Origin: DATIHQ01 sp035480535
GTDB taxonomy: Bacteria > Chlamydiota > Chlamydiia > Chlamydiales > SM23-39
DNA: 7,463 nt
Reading direction: 5' to 3'
Assembly (NCBI GenBank): GCA_035480535.1
Contig: DATIHQ010000058.1
Coordinates: 1-7,463, forward strand
Shown here one piece after another: positions 5,442 through 7,463 of the stretch. Under the pieces are notes generated by a model. It did no database searches and was not told where the DNA came from. It worked only from the letters and a program-made list of their open reading frames with translations. The position numbers and the translations under genes are program-made. Position 1 is the stretch's first letter, and each line of letters begins with the position of its first letter.

Positions 5442-6026
5442 ATGAGTTCTGTTTCATTAAGTAAGTACATTGGCATTGATCAAAGGGAATGGGGGATTAC
5501 TAACTCCACAAGTCCAACTCCTTGTATAGGAGCCCCTGGGGTGGCGAGTTGCATTGCCATGATCGTCCAGGCCCCGATTTTTAAGACAGCTGCTATAGCG
5601 CATTTAGACAACGGCACGGCCAAAAAAGAAAATGTCGACAAGATCCTTGCAGAAATGTCCAAAATCAGCAGGCATGAGGATTTGGTCGTGACTTTTATCG
5701 GAGGTTGGAAAACGACTGCAAGCATTAATACCTTCGTGAGAAATCTCATCCATTCCTGGAAAGAAAAAAATTTCTGTCAGATCAATGATCAGTTGCTATT
5801 TTCTAAAGATCTTGGGGATGGATATCCCTATGTTTGGGTAGATACCCGCGATGGGACAGTCCATGCTGAGGATCAGATTCCGGAAGAATTTAGCAATGCT
5901 GAGAGGATTAATGACATACCCCTCGGACAGCTGCGATCTCCTTCTCTTATTCAATCAGTAGATGCTAGAAGACCGATTAGACTTGAATTACATCCTTCTA
6001 TCAAGGATGAAGTTTTAAATCGCTGA
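5442..6026 (+). CDS. NTAN1/CheD-like cysteine deamidase candidate
   Basis: The 194-residue protein resembles protein N-terminal asparagine amidohydrolase (NTAN1) and the wider CheD-type deamidase fold, which convert Asn or Gln side-chain amides to acids. The supporting pattern is VASC with Cys37 as nucleophile, a hydrophobic strand, then IAHLDNG with His54. The Cys-to-His gap is 17 residues, the same as in CheD as I recall it. A strand LVVTFIGGW (81-89) follows, matching the V-G-G-F block of NTAN1, and later VWVDTRDGTVHA (131-142). The CheD Thr six residues before the Cys is Ala31 here, so CheD itself is unlikely. There is no signal peptide or membrane segment; the first ten residues are Ser-rich (MSSVSLSKYI). 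The substrate is unknown: a host protein (effector) or an own protein are both possible. AAGGA precedes the ATG. Its 3' end overlaps the convergent 6001-6516 gene by 26 bases. Confidence 0.65.
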   Translation: MSSVSLSKYIGIDQREWGITNSTSPTPCIGAPGVASCIAMIVQAPIFKTAAIAHLDNGTAKKENVDKILAEMSKISRHEDLVVTFIGGWKTTASINTFVRNLIHSWKEKNFCQINDQLLFSKDLGDGYPYVWVDTRDGTVHAEDQIPEEFSNAERINDIPLGQLRSPSLIQSVDARRPIRLELHPSIKDEVLNR

Positions 6027-6516
6027 GATTTCCTTTAGGATCAGAAAATAATAGGGGGCCGCGCCATTCACCATTTGGGCCTGACAGATGGGAGATGTCC
6101 ACTGGGCGGATAACGTACCACCAATTTTGATTCTTTGACAGATCTTCAAATAACTTGAGAGCTTCTTCATCAAACTTATTATGAACAGGTAGAATGGCGA
6201 GCATTATTTTTCTTTCAGTGAAGTCGCATGTGGAATTATTCATGATGCCCAATTGCAATAGATAATCTGCAAAGTTTCCATTATTGCCACTCTCGAGTGT
6301 GAGAGCCGTTTTTCCATCATCCTGAAAACGGATCTGAACAGTTTTAATAGTTGAACCATCCGTAGTGCTATTAAAAGTAATTAAATAGGCTGTATCGACA
6401 CGCTGAATTTCTGAGAATTCACGGACAAAAGTCCCCCCTTTTCCAGGAAAGATCGGTGGAAGAGATGCACTTAAAGCTGGGCTTCCCGCTCCTTGGGTGA
6501 CTGCTGGGCAACTCAT
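6001..6516 (-). CDS. Unknown 171-residue protein downstream of tpx
   Basis: I do not recognise this protein. The first 25 or so residues are Ala/Ser/Pro/Gly-rich and probably disordered. The rest looks like a compact alpha/beta domain with alternating strands (AYLITFNS, TVQIRF, IMLAILPVH), a helix (FDEEALKLFEDLSKN, about 115-129) and a conserved-looking WWYVIRPVDISHL block (132-144). Two cysteines are present (3 and 97). There is no signal peptide or membrane segment. The ATG is 15 bases after the tpx stop on the same strand with an AGGT-like site upstream, so it is probably co-transcribed with tpx. It overlaps the deamidase candidate tail to tail by 26 bases. A role in oxidative-stress handling would be guilt by association only. 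Confidence 0.7.
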   Translation of the reverse strand: MSCPAVTQGAGSPALSASLPPIFPGKGGTFVREFSEIQRVDTAYLITFNSTTDGSTIKTVQIRFQDDGKTALTLESGNNGNFADYLLQLGIMNNSTCDFTERKIMLAILPVHNKFDEEALKLFEDLSKNQNWWYVIRPVDISHLSGPNGEWRGPLLFSDPKGNLSDLKLHP

Positions 6517-6531
6517 AAATACCTACTTTTT

Positions 6532-7041
6532 TTATCGATGGCCTTGGAGGACTTCTAGAGCTTTGTGATAGTTGGGTTCTTGGGTGATTTCGGGGACGAG
6601 CTCGGTGTAGAGAACGTGATCTTTTTCGTCGAGGATGAGGACGGCGCGGGCGAGGAGGCCAGCGATGGGGCCATCTTGAATGAGTAGGCCGTAGGCTTTG
6701 CCGAAATCTTTGTTTCGCATCATGGAGAGAGTGAGGACATTGTGCACGTTTTCTGTTTCGCAGAAGCGCTTTTGGGCAAAGGGGAGATCGGCGGAAATGG
6801 TGAGGATGACGGTATTGGGATGTTTTTTGGCAAACTCGTTGAAGTGTTTGGTCATCGTGCTGCAAGTCGAGGTATCGAGGCTGGGCACGGTGGCGATGAG
6901 CTTTTTCTTCCCGTTGAATTCAGCGAGGGTGTGGTCTTTGAGATCTTTGTCGACGAGTTGGAAATCGGGCGCCTTGGTATGCAGCGGAGGCAGATTGCCC
7001 GTTGTATGGATCGGTTTTCCTTTGAGCAATATTTGCGCCAT
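6532..7041 (-). CDS. tpx: Thiol peroxidase (atypical 2-Cys peroxiredoxin)
   Basis: Reduces hydrogen peroxide and alkyl hydroperoxides using thioredoxin-derived electrons. ATG 7041 is chosen over an in-frame TTG at 7047 because AAGGAG lies seven bases before it, giving 169 residues, the usual Tpx length. In that numbering the peroxidatic Cys60 sits in the family signature TSTCSTMT, and the resolving Cys94 lies in RFCE, matching the Cys61/Cys95 pair of the E. coli enzyme; the two form an intramolecular disulfide. The Tpx N-terminal block LKGKPIHTTGNLPPLHTKAPDF and the C-terminal YHKALEVL helix are also present. It follows the ubiG-like gene by 28 bases on the same strand, so the two are probably in one operon with the downstream unknown gene. 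The coding strand is C-rich. Confidence 0.95.
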   Translation of the reverse strand: MAQILLKGKPIHTTGNLPPLHTKAPDFQLVDKDLKDHTLAEFNGKKKLIATVPSLDTSTCSTMTKHFNEFAKKHPNTVILTISADLPFAQKRFCETENVHNVLTLSMMRNKDFGKAYGLLIQDGPIAGLLARAVLILDEKDHVLYTELVPEITQEPNYHKALEVLQGHR

Positions 7042-7048
7042 AAACAAA

Positions 7049-7054
7049 CTCCTT
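7049..7054 (-). promoter_or_regulatory. Ribosome binding site AAGGAG for tpx
   Basis: On the minus strand AAGGAG sits seven bases before ATG 7041, an ideal spacing that fixes the start. It lies in the 28-base gap after the ubiG-like stop, in which no terminator is visible. Confidence 0.75.
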
Positions 7055-7069
7055 AAAAAGGATTTTAGT

Positions 7070-7463
7070 TTATAGAAGCGTTTCTTTTTTTGCTATGCCG
7101 CAATAGCCTGTGAGGAGGCTTTTTGTGAAATGGAAGGAAAAGTCTTTGGGGACTTTGCGAGTGAGGAGCATTTGGAAGAAAGAGCGGTTGAAGAGGGGCT
7201 TGAACCCGCGCCATTGGGTGATTTGGAGGGAGTACGTTTGGCAGAGGTCGTCGAGTTCGTCGGGTTTGATGAAAAGGGGATAGACGTGCATGTTTTTGGG
7301 AGTGTTGCGGACGAACCATTCAACGCCTTTGATGATGAAGAGGTAGCTGAGGGGATTGCGGTTGAAGGTGTGGAAGAAGAAGAGACCGTTGGGTTTTAGA
7401 ACGCGGCTGGCTTCTGCAATGAGAAGGCCTGGATCTTCGACGTGTTCGAGGACATCCATGGCG
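7070..7463 (-). CDS. ubiG: UbiG-like SAM-dependent O-methyltransferase, C-terminal part
   Basis: The visible 130 codons run off the right edge, so the N-terminal SAM-binding motif (GxGxG) lies outside the window. What remains is the second half of a class I methyltransferase: MDVLEHVEDP (motif II/III region), SRVLKPNGLFFFHTFNRNP, and a UbiG-type insertion (LSYLFIIKGVEWFVRNTPKNMHVYPLF) that helps quinone O-methyltransferases sit at the membrane. IKPDELDDL, WRGFKPLF and the closing YCGIAKK follow. In UbiG this enzyme carries out both O-methylations of ubiquinone synthesis. Whether this organism makes ubiquinone cannot be seen here, so another hydrophobic substrate is possible. An upstream ATG at 7459 is internal, not the true start. 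Probable first visible gene of a ubiG-tpx-unknown operon. Confidence 0.82.
   Translation of the reverse strand, partial: AMDVLEHVEDPGLLIAEASRVLKPNGLFFFHTFNRNPLSYLFIIKGVEWFVRNTPKNMHVYPLFIKPDELDDLCQTYSLQITQWRGFKPLFNRSFFQMLLTRKVPKDFSFHFTKSLLTGYCGIAKKETLL

Noticed and set aside
7093..7399. Long open frames on both strands opposite or within the ubiG-like gene
   Set aside because: They are shadows caused by strong C-rich codon bias; the products are low-complexity (Glu/Val- or Ser/Pro-rich) while the ubiG-like frame has clear family motifs.
1..7463. CRISPR arrays, insertion sequences, rRNA and complete tRNA genes
   Set aside because: Scanning by eye showed no regularly spaced repeats, no transposase-like frame and no RNA gene signatures.

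Overview
The window reads as a gene-dense stretch of a bacterial chromosome. Genes lie on both strands, gaps are short, and three convergent gene pairs overlap at their 3' ends. The organism cannot be fixed from the sequence alone. A host-associated or intracellular Gram-negative is my best guess, possibly a Chlamydiota member related to amoeba-associated lineages. The supports are a left-edge membrane-protein fragment that resembles ATP/ADP-translocase-like carriers, a small Cys-rich lipoprotein, a tail-anchored Ser/Thr-rich protein, and an Asn-deamidase-like protein. This assignment is inference.

Layout. 1-200 (+): 3' end of a polytopic membrane protein. 254-712 (+): unknown protein with one C-terminal membrane segment. 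709-999 (-): Cys-rich lipoprotein, converging on the previous gene. 1064-2737 (+): complete NAD-type malic enzyme. 2742-2771: good sigma70-like promoter. 2796-3581 (+): secreted glutamic peptidase (eqolisin, family G1). 3574-4472 (+): Fe(II)/2-oxoglutarate oxygenase-like gene, apparently split by a one-base frameshift near its start. 4476-4676 (+): small coiled-coil protein. 4666-5046 and 5000-5269 (-): MazF-like toxin and AbrB-type antitoxin, with a 15-bp palindrome just upstream. 5298-5441: AT-rich intergenic region with two inverted repeats and a TATAAT box. 5442-6026 (+): NTAN1/CheD-like cysteine deamidase candidate. 6001-6516 (-): unknown protein. 6532-7041 (-): thiol peroxidase Tpx. 7070-7463 (-): C-terminal part of a UbiG-like methyltransferase.

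How the genes relate. Housekeeping metabolism sits at both sides: malic enzyme on the left, and a probable minus-strand operon ubiG-like > tpx > unknown on the right. Between them, 2.8-6.5 kb looks accessory: an exported acid-type peptidase, an oxygenase with a disrupted frame, a toxin-antitoxin pair, and a possible deamidase effector under its own AT-rich promoter. The most notable items are the deamidase candidate, the bacterial eqolisin, the frame-disrupted oxygenase, and a sharp switch from G-rich to C-rich coding strand inside the intact malic enzyme gene.
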